Made by a program: the position numbers and the translations under genes. This document shows, in pieces, positions 1 to 12,923 of a stretch of 64,000 nucleotides of DNA; position 1 is the stretch's first letter, and each line of letters starts with the position of its first letter. The stretch comes from Antilocapra americana (Eukaryota > Chordata > Mammalia > Artiodactyla > Antilocapridae): assembly GCA_007570785.1 (NCBI GenBank), contig ML661885.1, positions 17,384,918 through 17,448,917 of the forward strand. Reading direction: 5' to 3'. Under the pieces are notes generated by a model. That model did not search any database. It saw only the letters and a program-made list of their open reading frames with translations, and was not told where the DNA came from.

Positions 1-195
1 TGGGCATCTGATTTTATTTATATATATATTTTTAAACAACAAATTTTTATTATATTTGATTTACAATTTTAATTTCTACTATACAACAAAGTGATTCAGT
101 TATGCATATTTATTTTTAATAACTATTTCCATTATAGTTTATCATATGATATTGAATATAGTTATCTGTGCTATAGAGTAGAACCTTGTTGTTTA
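1..195 (-). mobile_element. L1 LINE 3' end fragment
   Basis: Recognised as the complement of an old ruminant L1 3' tail (TACAACAAAGTGATTCAGTT followed by the GTGCTATAGAGTAG-type motif). The window edge truncates it. Confidence 0.6.
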
Positions 196-1245
196 TCTCA
201 GATGAAATACATTTGTAAATGTAAAATAATAGTTACAAAATTTGTACAAAGGCGGGAATGAGAAAGAAAGCATATTTTATTCTTTAAATCTAGTAAGAAT
301 TCCTCTATACAATAAACACAGTAAAGTATACAATGCAGCAAATAATGAAATTTGACTATATGAAATTTTTTAAAAATATGCATGTCATAAATAGTATTTT
401 TAACATATTTTAAATGAATATTAATTTTAATACATAAATAACTTTTATGAATCAAGATAATAGCAAACAGCTTTGCAGGCAAATAGATATTTGCATGTAG
501 TTCAAAGAAAAAAATAAACTTTTAAACTTGTGGTAAAATGCCTGATCTCTACAAATAATTAAAGAAATCCAAGTGTAAATAACAATGTAATGTTTCTACT
601 CTTCATTTTAGCCAAAATAGAAATTTCTGTTAATATTGGTGTCAATGAGTTTGTGGGAAAACAGACCTTTTATTGCCATATCGTGTTGGTGTGTACAGAA
701 ATGATTACAATGACTCTGAAGTAATTTGACCTTTTCTCTCAAAAAGAAAAAAAATCCACACCTGTTGACTCAGGGATACTGTCTCTAGAAAGACTCACAC
801 ATTATCGGCAAAGATGTGTGCAGACTCTTTATGATGACATTGCCTGTAGTAGCAAACACCTGGAGACAAGTTAACTGTCTACGGGAACATTTCCTGAATA
901 GATTCTCAAGAAAACAAAGACATTGGAGAAACATAATGCACATTTGGATTTGTTTGTGTTCTAAAAGCACACACACACATAGTTTTTAAAATACGTAGAT
1001 TTTCTCCACACAGATTTGTAATAATTCCAAAATTGTCGTGGTGCCACTAGAAAGGGCAGTTTGGAATCTAGAGGGAGAAGGACATTACTTTCCATAGAAA
1101 AGACTGCATAGGCAAGTAATTCTCAATACTTGAAGAAATTTCATATGGGAAAAATAAAAAGCACTGTTTATGAGAATAGACTTTTTTTTTCTTTCTTTCT
1201 TTTTTTTTTTTTTTAGTTTTGCCATACAATGACATGACTTTGATG
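196..1245. other. Intergenic, no gene seen
   Basis: AT-rich unique-looking sequence with no coding potential or confident repeat. A T/CT-rich low-complexity tract lies at about 1182-1215. Confidence 0.5.
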
Positions 1246-1305
1246 TCGTTTACTCGCTAAGTTGTGTCCAACTCTTTTGTGACTCCGTGGACTACTTTGA
1301 CATCT
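1246..1305 (-). mobile_element. Bov-tA-type SINE 3' fragment
   Basis: Contains the complement of the SINE tail (GTTGTGTCCAACTCTTTTGT, then GACTCCGTGGACT). Only the first ~60 bp of the antisense element are present. Confidence 0.6.
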
Positions 1306-1463
1306 AGTAGCCCTATATTTGTATTTGGTTTTGTTACTATATTTTGGGCAATTACACTCTGTAAGTACAGTTTTCCTCTCTGTAAAAGAAAGATTAAAAT
1401 GATGGTCACCTACAGAACTATTGTAAGTGTTAAACAAGATAAAGTATGTAAAGTAGCACTTTT

Positions 1464-1683
1464 GTTGTTGCTGTTTAGTCACTCAGTCCTACTCTTTTCA
1501 ACCCCATGGACTATATAGCCTGCCAGGCTCCTCAGTCCGTGAGATTTCCCAGGCAAGAATACCTGGGAAATACCTGGAATGGGTTGCCATTTCCTACTCT
1601 GGGGCTCTCTCAGACTCCAGGGATGGAACCCACATCTCCTGCATTGCAGGTGGATTCTTTACTGCCGAGCCATCGGGGATGCC
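1464..1683 (-). mobile_element. Bov-tA SINE (tRNA-Glu-derived), antisense
   Basis: Nearly full-length complement of the ruminant SINE, from TTTAGTCACTCAGTC through CAGGCAAGAATACC to the tRNA-like head (TCTCCTGCATTGCAGGTGGA). A short internal duplication (ATACCTGGGAAATACCTGGA) is present. Confidence 0.85.
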
Positions 1684-2424
1684 ATAGGCCTGATAAAGAG
1701 TAATCATCTAATAAATACCATATATTGTTTTATTATAATAGTAAGAGTAACTCAACAAAATTCAGTGTACAGTTCTTGGCTTCCAGTGACAGATATTGTC
1801 AAGATATTCTTACAGTGGCTGCTGGTGTAAGTCAGAGCCTCCTGTACATGGTGCCATGACAAGCTGATATGTGACAGTCAATGTTGTATTTGTGAGTAAT
1901 ACTTTATCAGATTTTGAGGACTGCGTCTTTTATGTTAGAACTGAATCAGTGCTATGCCTATAAAAAAAAGTGTCTCATTCTCTTGAATTGTGAAATAAAT
2001 TTTTAAGTAGGAAAGGGGTGGTGTTGCTTTCAGTCATAATGAATTGTTGACAACTCTGGGTGCGCCCACGGGAGTATCCGCATATGAGAAAATGATGTCA
2101 TCACATGTTATAATCCTCTGCGATAGATGGGAACTAGCTTAAAATCAGTAAACACAAAGTTCTAAGTGATATAAGGCCCTAAGAATCACTGTAGACTATT
2201 TTCAGAATACGTATGCCTAACGTTGCCCTCATAATCCTAAAGTCAGTAAAATTCTGGATCAGGAAAGAAAACAGAGTTTATATTAAACAGTAGTGTTTCT
2301 GCTTTTAAAATACCTCTCTGTGTATTAAATCTCAAAAAAGACACCTTCTTAGAAGTGGCCAAAATTTAGAACTAGGTCAAAATTTACAAGCATTTTAATA
2401 GCTCTTGATATATACATATTCGTA
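1684..2424. other. Intergenic, no gene seen
   Basis: AT-rich, with no open frames beyond chance and no confident repeat. Confidence 0.4.
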
Positions 2425-2426
2425 TA

Positions 2427-2478
<52 letters not shown>
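2425..2478. repeat. Compound microsatellite (TG)n(TA)n(CA)n
   Basis: Perfect TG, TA and CA tracts follow one another, making the whole array self-complementary. Confidence 0.95.
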
Positions 2479-2608
2479 TAGAGGAGGGCAATTTATATTG
2501 TTATCAGCATTATATGAATGATATAAATTATCTGCAGTATATAATGTTATCATTTATGAAATTAACTTCCTAAGCATAAAATTATGTTTTAAAATTAATG
2601 TCCTTTGA

Positions 2609-2827
2609 AAAGTGAAAGTGCAAGTGTTAGTCACTCAATTGTATACGACTCTATGTGACCCCATGGACTGTAGCCTGCCATGCTCCTCCATCTGTGGGAT
2701 TTCCCAGGCAGAAATGGTGGAGTGGATTGCATTTCCTTCTCCAGGGGATCTTCCCAACCCAGGGACTGAACCTGGGTCTCCTGCATTGCAGGCAGACTCT
2801 TTACCATCTGAGCCACCAAAGGAAGCC
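2609..2827 (-). mobile_element. Bov-tA SINE, antisense, near full length
   Basis: Starts GTGAAAGTGCAAGTGTTAGT and ends in the complement of the tRNA-like head (CTGAGCCACCAAAGGAAGCC). Confidence 0.88.
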
Positions 2828-4857
2828 CTTTGGTTGTTACCAAATGTGGATATTTTCCCATATGTTGGTATTCTATTTATATTTCCCTTTGTCTAAATTG
2901 TATATTTATGTTCCATTTAAATGATTTATTAGGTTCTTGATGTTTTTATTACAAATTAAAATGATCTCTTGTTTGTACCCTGGGATCTTATTGAGTGAAT
3001 TATGAACAATGGAAACTAGTTTGAGCCTCTTATCTATCTGACTCTAGAATCTGTGAGTTTGAATTATACCTGGTGTATTTGGTGGTCCATGAGTGAAAAA
3101 GAGGGTAGATATCCCCTCACTCATGTGAGCAGTTATAGAAATGTCTACCAGAATCTGGGATACATTCAACTCTTGACAATTTTTATGACTATCACTAGGA
3201 AAAGTTTTTTTCTTCTTAGAGGATTTTATAAATAGTTTATTAGTGATTTAGAGAGAAAAAGTCTGTTTTCCTATGCTGATATTCTCTGAAAATATGTTAG
3301 TTGTTAAGTGCGGGCATGGATTTTTACTCACTACATGTCTGATTTAGTTACTGATTTGTAAATCTGATACTTCTACTAACTTGTTGGCGAACCTTTGAGA
3401 AGTCATTTAACCTCTTCGTTTCCTCAACTGCAATTGAAGAATTAGCCTCCATACTGGCTGTGCATGCTTATTCAGTAATACTATTTTTCTTGCCGTCAGA
3501 TACCCCTTTGGAATTCCCAACTGAATGTAAGGTTGTTTGTGTTCTACACTGAGTTGGATTTTCTCCCTATCTTATTCTTTAATCCTTTTCCAGCACAAGA
3601 TAAACAGAACAAAGTTCTCAAAAGTTTGAAACTGAAAACCCTGGTGGTTTGAAATTATATTTATTTACTAAATTACGGACAAAGATAAAACAAGCTATCA
3701 AAATACAATGTAAAAACATTTGTCTTGCAATCTTTTTGAGCCCATTTCACTGTCCTGTCCCTTATATACAAATACAGGTGTGCCTTTACACTAGAGATAG
3801 TTATGTTGTGTGTGTGTTTGCAAAAACACATAATATGAGTTACATATTATGTTACAAAAAGCACATAATATGAGCTGCAAATATTAATATATATAAATAT
3901 ATTTGTGAGTTCTTGCCACGTTTTCATCTACTTTAAAAAAAATCATCTGAGAAAGAATGTGATGAATCCATTTAACTGTTACATTTTAAATATTTTGTAC
4001 ATACACAGACTCTGAATAATTAACTCAGCTTACTACTGAATGATTTAAGTGGAATGACCCTTGACAGTCTGCTTGTAATAACTAACACAGTCCACTCTAA
4101 TTAATTTTTTTGATTCGGGAAAGACATCTCCAGAGTTTAAGATTCTCAGAGGTAAAATTGCCCTTTTAAAATTGGTTAGTGTAGTGACTTTATCTCTTAA
4201 TGAAAAAGAAAGTGTCTTGCATTTTAAAAACCTGGATGTGCTTTTTAAAGTGATTATGTAAATTGAAGATCAGACATTTATCACAGAGAATTGTGCCTTT
4301 TCTTTCTACCACTGCTTACCCATCTTCTAGTGTATTAGAAACTGTGGAGCCTGAAACTTAAGTAACAATAGGTTTCAAAGTAGAAGGTTTAATAATTTTT
4401 ATTAGAATTTGAAAGTCAAACACTAAACTAATTTCACTAACATAAAAGTTCTGTTTATAAGACAGCAAAATGAAATCTATCATAAAGTTTACAAGCAGCT
4501 TTAGTAATTATTAAATGCTAGGTTTAGTAAGCAGATTACTCTTATCCTCTTTAAGTGGCTCTTTATCTTATGCTTGAACTCTTCCCTCATTTTATCCTTT
4601 TGAACAATCTTGTACTAAAGTGAATCTCTGATTAATATTTAAATGCACATGGGGAGAAATAGGTTACCTAATCAGAGAAAATAATTAACAACCTCATTCT
4701 TGTATTCCTTAGTTCCTACAAGGTAGTGTGCCTTGATTAATAGAATATCATTCCCTTTGACCTTCTTTCTAATTTCCAGCTTAGTAGATTTCATGATTGA
4801 ACTGGCTCACTACCAGTTAATTATCATTCCTAAATATTTTCTGAATATGTTGTTTGA
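2828..4857. other. Intergenic, no gene seen
   Basis: AT-rich unique sequence. A weak MIR-like segment (GAAGTCATTTAACCTCTTCG, sense) lies about 3385-3460. A short direct repeat CACATAATATGAG occurs twice near 3827 and 3862. Confidence 0.4.
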
Positions 4858-5065
4858 AAGTGAAAGTGTTAGTCGCTTAGTTATGTCCGACTCTTTGCGG
4901 CCGCATGGACTGCATAGCCTGCCAGGCTGCTTTGTCCATGGAATTCTCCAGGCAAGAATACTGGAGTGGACTGCCGTTTCCTTCTCTGGGGGATCTTCCT
5001 GGCCCAGGGATTGAACCTGCATTGCAGGCAGATTTTTCACCATCTGAGCCACCAGGCAAGCCCCA
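4858..5065 (-). mobile_element. Bov-tA SINE, antisense
   Basis: Runs from GAAAGTGTTAGTCGCTTAGT to CTGAGCCACCAGGCAAGCCC, with a ~10-bp deletion in the tRNA-like head region. Confidence 0.88.
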
Positions 5066-5206
5066 AATATGTTGTTTATGCACTGGCTTTTCCTAAATTC
5101 CATTTTTATCTCTCCTATATAAAACCAAAAGATAATCTGTAAGGATTATGTCCCCATTCCAAATTCTTATGATCTAGGTGGAAACCACTGAAATGTCTTT
5201 TGACCA

Positions 5207-5250
5207 AACAACAACAACAACAACAACAATATATATATATATGTATATAT
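5207..5250. repeat. (CAA)n(TA)n microsatellite
   Basis: A perfect CAA trinucleotide run is followed by a TA run. Confidence 0.9.
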
Positions 5251-6595
5251 TTCAGGCAGTGACTAAAAATGAGATAGATCTCCATATATAAAGGTAGAAT
5301 AATATTCATGTCCTGATGGTTGACCACTACAGTTTTATTTGGGCTGAAAATTTCTATTGGCATTTGAAAAGGTTATGTGTATAGAAAATTTTACACGTGT
5401 ATGTATGTTATGTGTGTGAATGTTTGTAAAATGTATTTTGTATATATTTCTATATGTATCATATATAGAAATTATAGATAGGTAATTATGTATTTTTAAT
5501 ATAACTTGTTTACTTACCTTCCTACTTGTTACAATGTCTATATCCCTATCAGTGGAGACTGACACTGAGAAGGGGAGGAATTGACTTTTAAATTGTCATC
5601 TATTTACACTGTAAACTGCTTTTTTTCAATCAAGCTTATATGAGTTTTATAATTAAAAGTGCTAGGATAGTGGTGATGGAAAGCAGTATTATTCTTTTTA
5701 AAAAGAATATATTTTACAAAACTAATATTTATAATAAAGTTACAAAACTGGGATTCAAAATCTATTAACTAATTCCATCAAAATTATTGTGTGTTTTTGA
5801 AAATACATGATATTTGGAAATAATTGTAAGCAAAGGTTTGTCAATTTCAAGGTAATTATAAATTTAAGTGATTTAAAAGAAAACAAGAAGGAATAAATGG
5901 AATTGCCAGGTTCCTGAGTAAAAAAAAGAATTTAAATAAATAATTCAGAAGCTTTTGAATTAATTAATAGTTTGAGAAAAGCTTGTCAAAAGGATTCTAA
6001 AGTTAATTTTGATATGATAAACAGAATAAAGCATTCATTTTGAAAAAGGATAAAAGTGAAATTGATGTGGCAAGAATTGATTATTGAGTAGATGGGAGAG
6101 AGAGAAATGATAAAATTTAGGATTTTATGTTGGACTCCTGGGCTGATGATGGTGCCAGTTATAGAGGAAGAGAGTGCTGGAGAAGCAGATTTTACTCAGG
6201 AGTATAGTAAGAATGTTGTGAAGGGGATAATTTCCATTTAGGACACATTAAGTTTGAGATACTAAGATAACAGTAGATGAGAGAGTGGGTCTGGGTTGGC
6301 CTGGCTCCATTCCTCCCTGTCTCTCTCTTTCTCTGTACCTAACACCATCTCTCTATCTTATATATATTTCTGTGTGTTTATATGTATGTGTGTGTGTGTG
6401 TATATATGAAAATTATTCATATATATGTAATTGCAATCAAGAGAGAAGATAAGATTGCCAAACTACAGAACATAATAACTGATAGCTAAAAGCAAAATAC
6501 TCTCACAAAGAGAACTGAGCAAAAGAGGCTATAGGGCTGAAAGTCCAGTTGAAAAGATACACAGACAGAAAATTCATAAGGAGCATATTAAGGGA
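5251..6595. other. Intergenic, no gene seen
   Basis: AT-rich. About 6070-6300 (and again 6840-7090) vaguely resembles the old mammalian repeat seen at 26.7 and 38.6 kb (GGACACATTAAGTTTGAGAT). A TG/TA microsatellite lies at about 6376-6410. Confidence 0.4.
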
Positions 6596-6727
6596 CCTCC
6601 CCGAAGTTACAGTGATTAAGACTCCATGCTTCTAGTACAGGGGGCACAAGTTCAATCCTGGGTCAGGCAACTAGGATTCCATATGCAGAACCATGCAGCC
6701 TTACCCCCACGCCCCCCACCAAAAAAA
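6596..6727 (+). mobile_element. CHR-2-type tRNA-derived SINE
   Basis: GGGACCTCCCCGAAGTTACA and GTTCAATCCTGGGTCAGGCA match the cetartiodactyl CHR-2 layout, ending in C/A-rich sequence (CCACCAAAAAAAG). Confidence 0.65.
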
Positions 6728-7575
6728 GAGAGTATATTAACTCTTTCTAGAGAGTGAGTGGAGGCAGACATTCTTATAGGAATCTGCTCACATATAAATC
6801 AGGTGAGAGAGCATCAAAAAAGAAGCAGCATGAGATATTTGTAGTTAGGGTTTTAGGGTCTTACTTCCAGTTTTAGTGAGTTCCGTGTAATGAGAAAATT
6901 TTCACTGAGAAGAGCCAAGGACTGAAGCTACATGATCAAAAAAGTGTCAAAGTTTGGGAGTCACACTGGGTTCCATACGTGGACTCTGGTTAAGTAGAGG
7001 TGTTTAATCAGGTTTGGGTAGACTAACAAGAATTCAGCAATTGAAGCCAAGGGTGAAAAACCTGAACATTCTATTGTACAGTGATACCATAAGACCCTGA
7101 TATATTGACATGTACTATCATGATTCATTTGGAAATAGTGGCAAGATAAAATTGAAAGATAAGGTCCATTAGTCTGTATCTCTCTCTCTTTCTGTGTGAG
7201 TCTCTTTTTTCTTGTTTCTCATCTATCTCCATCTGTCATCTATATGTATATATTTGTGTGTGTGTTTTATATAATTGAAGTCTATGTAACTAAATATAAT
7301 TTTGAAATTAATACTTCATTACATTATTCTTACATTTTCTCATACTCATAATTTTATATCACTGTTTAATGTTTTCTCCAGTTAGCACTTTGTCTTTTTG
7401 TTTTGCTTATGGTATCTTTTGATACTATAAAACAAACAAACAAAAAGATTTTTTTTAATCTAATATAATCAGATGTATCAATATTTTCTTTATGGTTTGT
7501 GTTTTTTTTAATCTTTTATTATGATTCTATTTCCTATACTGAGACAGTAAACATATTTGATATTTCTGATTCTTA
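6728..7575. other. Intergenic, no gene seen
   Basis: No coding potential. Possible remnants of an ancient repeat about 6840-7090, then AT-rich sequence with (CAAA)n near 7430. Confidence 0.35.
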
Positions 7576-7742
7576 TAAGAATCCGCCTGCAATGCAGGAG
7601 ACCTGGGTTCGATCCCAGGGTTGGGAAGATCCCCTGGAGAAGGGAAAGGCTACCCACTCCAGTATTCTGGCCTGGAGAATTCTAGACTGTATAGTCCGTG
7701 TGGTCTCAAAGAGGTGGACTTGACTAAGCAACTTTCCCTTAC
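7576..7742 (+). mobile_element. Bov-tA SINE, 5'-truncated
   Basis: Begins inside the tRNA-like head (CCGCCTGCAATGCAGGAGAC) and runs through CTCCAGTATTCTGGCCTGGA to ACTAAGCAACTTTCC. Confidence 0.85.
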
Positions 7743-8037
7743 GCTTTCATGTTGTACTATGCAGAAACCAACAGTATTGTAAAGCAGTTATCCTCTAATT
7801 TAAAAAAAAGCAGTGATAGTTGCCATCTCATCTCTTTCATGAATTTAAAGTTAATTATCTCAGTAATATTTGATATAAGTTTTTTATTTTAAAAGTTCAC
7901 TAGTATTTGTAGTTTAAGACTTTTTATTGTTTATGAATGTTGCACATTATTAAATGACTTCCACTTCACTTTATAATCTTTACTAATTTAATCTTCAAGT
8001 TAAATTAGAATAACACCAATAGATTTTCAAATATTAA

Positions 8038-8532
8038 CAGTAAGTCCACTACATATGAATGAGTTCCATTCTGAGACCACGTTCATAAGTCCAACAAATT
8101 TAGTTCAGGAGTCAACTAACACCATTGACTATATAGTACTGTACTGTAATAGGCTTATAATACTTTTCACACAAACAATACATAAAAAACAAACAAAAAA
8201 TGAAACATTTTAATCTTACAGTATAATCTTACACTTAGTGTAATATAATCTTATACTTTCTTACCTTGAAAAATATAGTAGTACATTACAAAGCTGGTAT
8301 ATAGGGACTGGCAATTAGTGAACAGGCAGGAAGAGTTACTGACTGAAGGAGAGAGAATGGGTGGGAGATGGTAGAGCTGAAGGATCATCAGGGATAGGAG
8401 ACAGAGGGCAGGCTGTAATGTCACTCATGTCTGATGGTCATGGCACAGGTGCTGGTTCTTGCTGGAGCCAGATGCATGTTTACATCTTTGAAAATTCAAA
8501 ACTTGAAGGTTAGTACGTAGGGGACTTACTTG
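8038..8532. mobile_element. Non-autonomous DNA-transposon-like element with terminal inverted repeats
   Basis: The left end CAGTAAGTCCACTACATA and the right end (complement CAAGTAAGTCCCCTACGTA) form an imperfect inverted repeat of about 18 bp enclosing ~495 bp without coding capacity. The size and CAG-type ends resemble Tigger/MER-type MITEs, but the family is not assigned. Confidence 0.5.
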
Positions 8533-8559
8533 TATATCCAATCTGATCATATTTTTGTG

Positions 8560-11075
8560 TACTTTTTTACATTGCCTGATTTAATTTGCTAATTTTTATT
8601 TAAGAATTATATTTAGTAACCTATTGTGGCCTGATTTCAGAATTAGGAATATATTAGTAGAGGTTCTTTATTTATGTTCCAAAACAGTGTATTAAACATT
8701 GAGTTTTTGTGCTTTTTAAGTGTTTGACATAATTTTCTTGAAAAACTTCTGGAGTCTGAAGTTTTATTATTTGTGGATTTTAATAAATTAATATAATTTT
8801 AAAGATAGTAATGACTTTATTCAGCTTTTCTATTTCCTCTGATCAAATTGACTAGGTTGAATTTGTTTAGGAAAATGCCTGTATGGTCTAGATTTTCTGA
8901 TCAATGCCATAAAATTGTTCACAGTGTTCACATATTGTTTTAAAATATCTAATGTAACTACTTTATTCCTTTCTTTAGTTCCTAATATACTTTGTGTCTT
9001 TTCTCTTTTTTCTTCATAAGATTTGGCAGGTGTTTATTTCCAGCTTATTATCTACTCAAAAACTGTTTAGAACTTATTTGTTTAATCTTTGTTTTAATAG
9101 CAATAGATGCTTCTTTTCACTATTTAATATTACTAATTTTTTACCAGCTGCTTGTTTTCAGACTTTTTAAATGGGACACCAAACCTCTAAATTGTCCCCT
9201 GACTATAGCTTAGTTTCACATAAAGTAGATATCCTCCCCTAATTTGCTTCATAATATTGAACTCAAATCTTGAGTTACTTAGAATATTTTTTAAATTTCT
9301 GAAATGAAGTGAGGTTTTCTTTATTATTTCTGTGTTTCTGATATCTAATTTTATTGCATACTTCTCAGGAAATATGATCTATTTAATATTGCTTTTATTT
9401 TTAACACTTTTTATATGGTAAATTTTATAAACATTCATGAATGAATGACAGGAATATGCATTTTAAATTGTTGGATGATGACTTCTATTTATGCATGTCA
9501 ATTAGTTTGTTAAATTTTTCCTGCTTCATCTATCAATTGTAAAATGATGCATATATAACATTTTATTATTATTTTTTTGCTCCTTTTGCCTTATATATTC
9601 AAGACTATGCCATTAGCTCTATATAGGCTTAGAAATTTTGCATGTTCCTGATGATATAGCATTTTACTATTACATAGTATCCTCTTTCATCTTCATAATA
9701 CTTTTTTTTTCCTCTTAAATTTCCTCTTATCTAATATTAGCATAGTCCTCTCTTTTGTCTTATTGGCCTACTATATTTTTTCCTTCTTTCACTTTCAAAT
9801 TTTCTGTGACTAGAATTGCCTCTTTTAGACAGCTTAAGGCAAAATTTTGTTACGGTTTTGTTTTAGCAAATTTATCAACTTACGGATTTTCTATGAATGA
9901 CTGACATTTATAATGATTACATATACATGTCATTTATTTTGTGACTGTTTATTCTTTTATTCCAAATTATTTCTGCTTTCTTTTTCTTTTTTTTTTCTCT
10001 TCTTTCTATTCTACCATTTCCCACTTTTTAATCTTAGCTTTCTATAAACTAAATATTATTATATTATTTTTCTTATTAAATTAAAAACAACTTGTTTACT
10101 CGATTTAAGTTTGAAATTAATAAATATGCCTGTCATCTAAATTGTATAAGCCTTTAAAATTTTTAGGGATTGCCTCCTTCTTAATTTAAATGTTATTGCT
10201 TGTCATTATGTTAGTTAATTTATCTTAGTTCATGCTTATCAATGTTTATGTATTACTTTGCTTCCTGGTCTTTTCAGTGTTACAATTCTAGTTAAGTATA
10301 TAGATTCTAGAGCCATGCTGCCTGGATTCTATAACTCTATGACTTCTTGCACCTTTCTTATTTCATTGCTTTTGTCTGTTTGAACTTTGATCTTTTTTCT
10401 GCAGTTTTTAGTTTCTCAATATCTAAATGGAGACTAAGGTTACTGATTTTAGATCCTTCTTCTTTTGTAATATAAGCACTTAATATTGTAAACTTTCCTC
10501 TAAGTTCTACCTTAGCTTCATTCCACAATTTTGATATGTTGTATTTCCATGTAGTTCAAAAACACTTTTTTTTTTCATTAAGCCTTCTTTTTTTGACCTG
10601 TAGGTTATTTAGGAATCTGTTGTTTAATTTCCATACATTATAGAGTATTCTTTCCAGGTATCTTTCTATGATTGATTTCTAGTTTAATTCTGTTATATTT
10701 CTAAAGCATGCTTTGTATGATTTCTACTCTCTACATGTGTTAAGTTTATTCTGTGATCCAGAAAGTTGTCCATCCTGGTGCATACTTCATGTGCACTTGA
10801 AGAGAATGTGTTTTCCACTGATGTTGGATGGGAGTGTATTCAATAAATCCAATTAGATAGAGTTGGTTGATTATGTTGTTTAAGTCACCTATGTTTATTA
10901 AGCTGATGTCCTTTGTTCAATAAGTTACTAAGAGGAGTGCTGTTGTGGATTTAGCTATTTCTTTATTCAGATTTATGAATTTTGCCTTATGTAGTTTGGA
11001 GATCTTTTAGAGCATATATATTTAGAATTGTTATGCCTTCTTGAAAAATGACTCTTTTATTATTATGTAAATGTT
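8560..11075 (-). mobile_element. Old, diverged L1 ORF2 region, antisense
   Basis: Long T-rich stretch matching the complement of mammalian L1 ORF2. The clearest part is 10460-11030 (TTTTGATATGTTGTATTTCC, CTTGAAGAGAATGTGTTTTC). It is riddled with stops, so it is an ancient dead copy. A sense MIR-like piece may interrupt it near 10300-10360. Confidence 0.65.
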
Positions 11076-11080
11076 GAGTT

Positions 11081-11209
11081 CTTCCTTTGTGGCTAGGAAG
11101 ATAAAGAATCTGCCTACAATGCAGGAGACCTGGGTTTGATCAAACCTGTGTCTCCTGTGTTTCATGCATTAGCAGCAGATTCTTTACCACTAGGCCACCT
11201 GGGAAGCCC
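11081..11209. repeat. Inverted SINE pair forming a hairpin
   Basis: 11081-11139 is a sense SINE head (GTGGCTAGGAAGATAAAGAA) and 11140-11209 an antisense SINE head ending CACCTGGGAAGCCCA. They meet at the perfect 14-bp palindrome GGTTTGATCAAACC (11133-11146). Confidence 0.8.
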
Positions 11210-12604
11210 AGTTTTCTTCTACCTGGTAGTAATTTTCACTAATTTCATTTTAATCCTGAGTAAAAGATTCTGCCCCAGAAATTACAGTTGTTATGCTAGT
11301 ATATTAGTTCATTAATTAAACTTTTTAAAATGTGCATATTGCTAGTTGACTATGGAGATTGTGTCTGCATACTTAAATTATACCAGAATATATTTGGTGA
11401 ATGTTTATTTTTATAAAAACATTTCAATAAATAAAGTTTTAAGTAAGTAAAAATTAAGCAGTTCTTTATAATCTCCAAAAGGCTGAAGCATGTTATCACA
11501 GTTGAGCCTTATAATTTTCAAAAAGAATGAACATTTTCACAATTGATTCTCATTTAAAATATGTTGAATTTTAAATGAGGACACGTGAACTAGGTCTACT
11601 ATATGTAGGTCAAAGTTTCTCAGTCAGAGCATTATTGATATTTGACATAGATAATCACTCTATTTGTTTATAGCATTCCTGGCTTGTACCCACTATATAT
11701 CAGCATTACCCCTGTTTCTCAGTTGTCACAACCAAAACGGTCTCTAGAAATTTGTAAATTTCTATGCTGAGGGGAAATTACACTTTACTGAAGACCATTG
11801 CTATAGCTTGGTTACTTTCTTAATATGCCACCTAAATTATGGTGAAGCAGTATTTCATGCAAGTTAGTGTAAATATGGAATTTTGTCATGCCTATGTAAT
11901 ATAAATACTTTCACTGGAATTTGATTACATGTCTTAACAAAGTGAGTTGAAACATGCCACCAAACAGTGTCTAAGAGGTGTAAGAGAAGAAGCAAAGTTT
12001 TTGGAACCAGAAAGGCTTGTTTTGAAATCTCTGCTCTGCAGATAATACAAGGGAATAATCCTTGAAACCACAGGATAATGAATTTCATATCCTTCACGCT
12101 TTACCTAGATTCTAATTCAATTTCTATAATCAAGGCATTTGAATTCTATCATTATCACATAGGCTATCTAAGTATTCCCTGTTGCTGCAATGACTTCATG
12201 TAGAAACAATTTTAATCATTGAGTTCATTTTCTTCTTTCCTCATTCATACAGACACATTGACCTCCCTGCTAGATGTATAACACACTAATTTTCCAATAT
12301 ATTAGACTCTAATAATGAACAATAAATGAAAAAGTGGAAGGTATCTATGTAAATCTTAGTTTGGGTATGTTGAATGGACCAGTAAGCTAATAGAAAGTAG
12401 TTTGTAAGAAGGCAGATGTAACTAATGAATTATTGCAAATATTTTAGACTAAAGAGATCCAATAACTTTTAAAAAATCTTTCTAAAGTCCATAAGACAGA
12501 AGAGAATATGAAATTTAGTTAAAAGATTATCAAGACATTTCTTTAACACTTAGGCTGATTGTAAGTGATCAGAAACCAGTAATTCTGGCTATTTTTGGTT
12601 CCTG
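11210..12604. other. Intergenic, no gene seen
   Basis: AT-rich and unique-looking, with no confident repeat or coding region. Confidence 0.4.
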
Positions 12605-12690
12605 CTTCTGGCCTGAAGAATTCCATGGGCTATATAGTCCTTGGGGTTGCAGAGTCAGACATGACTGAATGACTTTCACTTGCTACATTA
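12605..12690 (+). mobile_element. Bov-tA SINE 3' fragment
   Basis: Only the tail half is present: GAATTCCATGGGCTATATAG, then GTCAGACATGACTGAATGAC. Confidence 0.75.
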
Positions 12691-12923
12691 TTGCAGTGAG
12701 GTTTTACTGAATATATATGACAAAAATGAATTCCAGAGAGAAAAGGGTTAATCAGAAATTGGGGATATAAAATTACATTTTGCAGTGGACTAATTGCTAT
12801 AATAAAAATTTGGATTTGTGTTTCTAAATAGTGATAGTAATTTTAAATGCATGAAATTCCAAAAGTAAAGAAAATAGCAACAAGATAAAGAATGAACATT
12901 TATGAGATGGATGAAGAAGAAAG

